This document shows positions 61,455-64,000 of a stretch of DNA of 64,000 nt, piece by piece. Position numbers and translations under genes: made by a program. Position 1 is the stretch's first letter, and each line of letters begins with the position of its first letter. The notes beneath the pieces are model-generated. The model saw only the letters and a list, made by a program, of their open reading frames with translations, was not told where the DNA came from and did no database searches. The stretch comes from Diplocarpon mali. Taxonomy: Eukaryota > Ascomycota > Leotiomycetes > Helotiales > Drepanopezizaceae. The stretch lies in assembly GCA_024741835.1 (NCBI GenBank), contig JAENRP010000070.1, forward strand, positions 1 through 64,000, given 5' to 3'.

Positions 61455-64000
61455 TTTTGGTCTGGGTTGAGCTTCGATGGTTCCGTCCAAGCGGGGTCGT
61501 AGAGCTGCCAGTGATGAGATTTCCAGCCTTTCCAGCTCGTTCCTATCGATTCCCTAGATTCGCGATGGCCAGGCAGTCCAATCCAAGCCCGTCTGGTCCA
61601 GTATTAGTATGCGTATCTCGTCTCCGTACACGACCTCAAGGTCCGCGGCGTGGGCTAGCAGGCATCTCTGAGATGGTGATCAGGATCTCATCTAAAATGA
61701 GGAGAGCAGATCAGGAAAAGGTTTATCAGAGAGGACACCCACTCCAGTCGGAGCTTTCTGGGCGCTGGTCCCAGGTGTCCAATGGTCCAATGATGCGGTA
61801 TTGCGGTGGAGGGGTCTGGCAGCTCCAAGAGTCCAAGAGGCTAAGAATAGAAGCTCTCTACTGTGTAAGTGGACACCGAAATCGATACCTGCTACAGTTC
61901 GAGCTCGGTCAGCGTTTGAAACGGTTCCGTTTTTATTGTTTGGACATGTATCCGATCCGTATTTAATAAAGTCGACGGTTTTGAGTATATTGAGTATGAA
62001 ATCATGGCGGAAATTCCATTGGGACAGAATAGAAGAATTATGCTTAGTTGGAAAAGGTCTTGTGATGAACTGCATTAATGACTTGACAGTTTGGATATGC
62101 TACAAAGCTTTTAGCTTGATCGGCCCGATGTGACATACTCTGGATCATTATACATTGCGCCAATGCTCTAATAGCTGTTCTCAACCCCTGGAACCATTGT
62201 TGATAACACAGGAATTGTACTTGATGGCTAGAAAAGTTTCGTTTTTGCCCATCCCAAGCTGCATTACTACTCCCTCCCTTGATAGATTTTAATGCGCATG
62301 AAAACTAGGGCAAAGGTTTCACAAAATCTTCCCAGTAGTTGCAGCTCCTGTCTGGCATCTCCGTCAGTAGCCCTTGCTGGTCTCCAAACACAAAACCAGT
62401 CTGTTGTAAAAGACAGGGTAGAAGCTACAAAGTACGCGGAAAAACTTCTCGAAAATAGTCGGAATGAATTTGGTCGGCCAAACACCCTGGCTAAGTCCTT
62501 TCTTTATTTCCTATTGCGAGTGAAACCCACAAATCACACTATATAGTCAAATATACTTTGAGGACAGCCATTCAAAGTATAAATGCTAAGTCCGGATAGC
62601 TAGACGACTATCCGATGCATGATCCCCGGTTTTCTACGATGCAAGTAAGAAGAAACATGGTAAGGTCACCCACTTTTGTCCTCATTTCAAGTTTTGGAGC
62701 GGGTGATATGCCTTGCTTGCTATTCTACCAAGCCCACTCTTCACCCAAACCAAAAGTTGAAAAAAAAAAAACAAGACTGGAGTAGGGCTAGAGCCGTACC
62801 AGAGCTCGTGTAGTTACTTTACTAAGTAATCAGCTAAGTATCTAGCTCATATCTGAATTTTCTAGAAGTTACTATAAATACCTTAGCTAGAGCTACAGGC
62901 ATGATTAAACTGGGGTTTGATCTGTACCCCAAAGTATGAGCAGGAAGAGCTATAATGACTTGAAATATACTTTAAGCCTTTGGTCTGATTTTGTACAATA
63001 TAACATTCGTTTAAGGGGGGAAGAAGTAAATGGTTCGGGCTCTGACTTTGTCCCTGGTTTTGTTCTACCGGGAAAAATGAGTAGGTAAAGGACCAGAGGC
63101 GTTTTGCTCCGAAAGCTAACAGCATACAGAGGTTCAGCGGTTATGATTTGTCCCCTTATGACAAGAGCCCCTTGGGTCTCTGTACATTTATTTTTAATAC
63201 CATTATTATAACGCTTTTAATTAGTAATAGAAGTTAACAGAACAAGATCAGCTTACTCTCCATATAAACCCTAGTCTAACAGCGACTGTGCCTTAACATT
63301 TTCCTATTCTTGGGATTTGCAAGAAAACAGGTTCGGCTCAAAAAGACAAGAAAAATACAAAATCGCTCCACCTTTTTAACCCGATAAAGAAGGGGACAAA
63401 GACTCGACACCTGTGCGTAGTGTCCCTAAGAGCTTGCAGAAGACTCCTAGTACGATTATAAGTTACTCCTATATACTTGAATAGGAAAGATTCTTCTATA
63501 GAGCCGAGATTGATTTAAAAACGACAACTTCGGTAAAGCCACGTTATGGTTTATAGTCGAACCGCCTTCGAAAACCCCTTTTTTCAACATTACCTGCGAT
63601 GCGAATACAAAGAGAAGATTTGGAAAACAATAGGACAAAATAGAATATAAATAGCTATAGGGGACCGATGAGATTTCAACATCTGCTATTTACTAAGCCT
63701 GTAAAGGCCAGTTACTTAAAGTACAAACCTCTTCCGGCTCTTTCGAAGACTCGACTCTTAGCAACCTACTATCAATCTACTCTTTTTTTCGATTCTGCTA
63801 CTAAGAGAAGCTTATAGCTTAACAAGCTTATAGCTTCTTACGCCCTTTACGATAAATAAGAGCTATGGTAGCTAGAGTACTTCTTATGTAAGTTTAAACT
63901 CGACTCTACGAATATCATAGTATTATGCTACAACTTCGACCTACTGAAGCGCTAGGCTTTGATTCTAGAAGTATAAAGAGGATATCCGAAAGAAGGGGAG
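61455..64000. other. AT-rich island at the right edge
   Basis: 2.5 kb. After about 500 bp of mixed composition, probably the promoter of the 60369-61454 gene, the sequence becomes AT-rich with many stops. Part of a third copy of the dispersed repeat begins at about 63396, and the end may carry mutated transposon coding sequence. No gene is supportable. Confidence 0.55.
63396..63560. repeat. Dispersed repeat, partial copy C
   Basis: Shares ACTCGACACCTGTGCGTAGT, a GCTTGCAGA block, AGAGCCGAGATTGA and a TCGAACC block with the starts of copies A and B, then diverges. The window ends before its extent can be judged. Confidence 0.5.

Overview
The window comes from a filamentous ascomycete nuclear genome (Pezizomycotina; a Leotiomycetes-type fungus is my guess, not demonstrated). 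The reasons are many short GT-AG introns (mostly 46-80 bp), gene-dense GC-balanced stretches on both strands, fungus-specific proteins (COT1-type NDR kinase, Clg1-like cyclin, Tim54, Mix23, a fungal VPS9/ankyrin protein) and AT-rich gene-poor islands that look repeat-derived and mutated. No operons, CRISPR arrays, rRNA or tRNA genes were recognised. Exon borders below were joined by hand from reading frame, splice sites and family expectation.

Layout. 1-5.4 kb is a GC-rich, gene-empty block full of mini- and microsatellites, leading into a Clg1-like cyclin (5.7-6.7 kb). 9.5-13.6 kb holds a large Vrl1-type endosomal protein on the minus strand. 14.4-19.8 kb holds a PgdA-type polysaccharide deacetylase, phosphoglucomutase and oligoribonuclease. 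A decayed oxidoreductase tail sits at 21.3 kb. 23.5-29.8 kb is a housekeeping block: S-adenosylhomocysteine hydrolase, eIF3h, Mix23 and a mitochondrial carrier, the last two divergent from one short promoter.

29.8-36.3 kb is an AT-rich island with a cysteine-rich secreted protein, two copies of a TA-flanked MITE and a degraded dispersed repeat. 36.3-52.9 kb is the densest part: UPF0643-like protein, NatA subunit Naa15, Tim54, COT1 kinase, SF3A2, tubulin cofactor E, a CCCH protein and a C2H2 protein. 54.2-57.4 kb has a cut-short cyanamide hydratase and an MpaB-type oxygenase. 57.4-60.3 kb and 61.5-64 kb are further AT-rich islands holding the third MITE and more copies of the dispersed repeat, separated by one conserved but uncharacterised fungal gene.

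The genes do not form one pathway. Local themes are mitochondrial biogenesis (Mix23, carrier, Tim54), methyl-cycle metabolism (AHCY near a carrier with SAM-carrier-like motifs) and RNA/translation (eIF3h, SF3A2, Naa15, Orn). I found no convincing new multi-gene system. The most unusual items are the intact single-polypeptide VPS9-ankyrin-PX-BAR protein, the MITE family, the secreted cysteine-rich protein in a repeat island, and two very small exons (13 and 16 nt). Sequence gaps: 25 N at 37551-37575, single N at 2730 and 38061.
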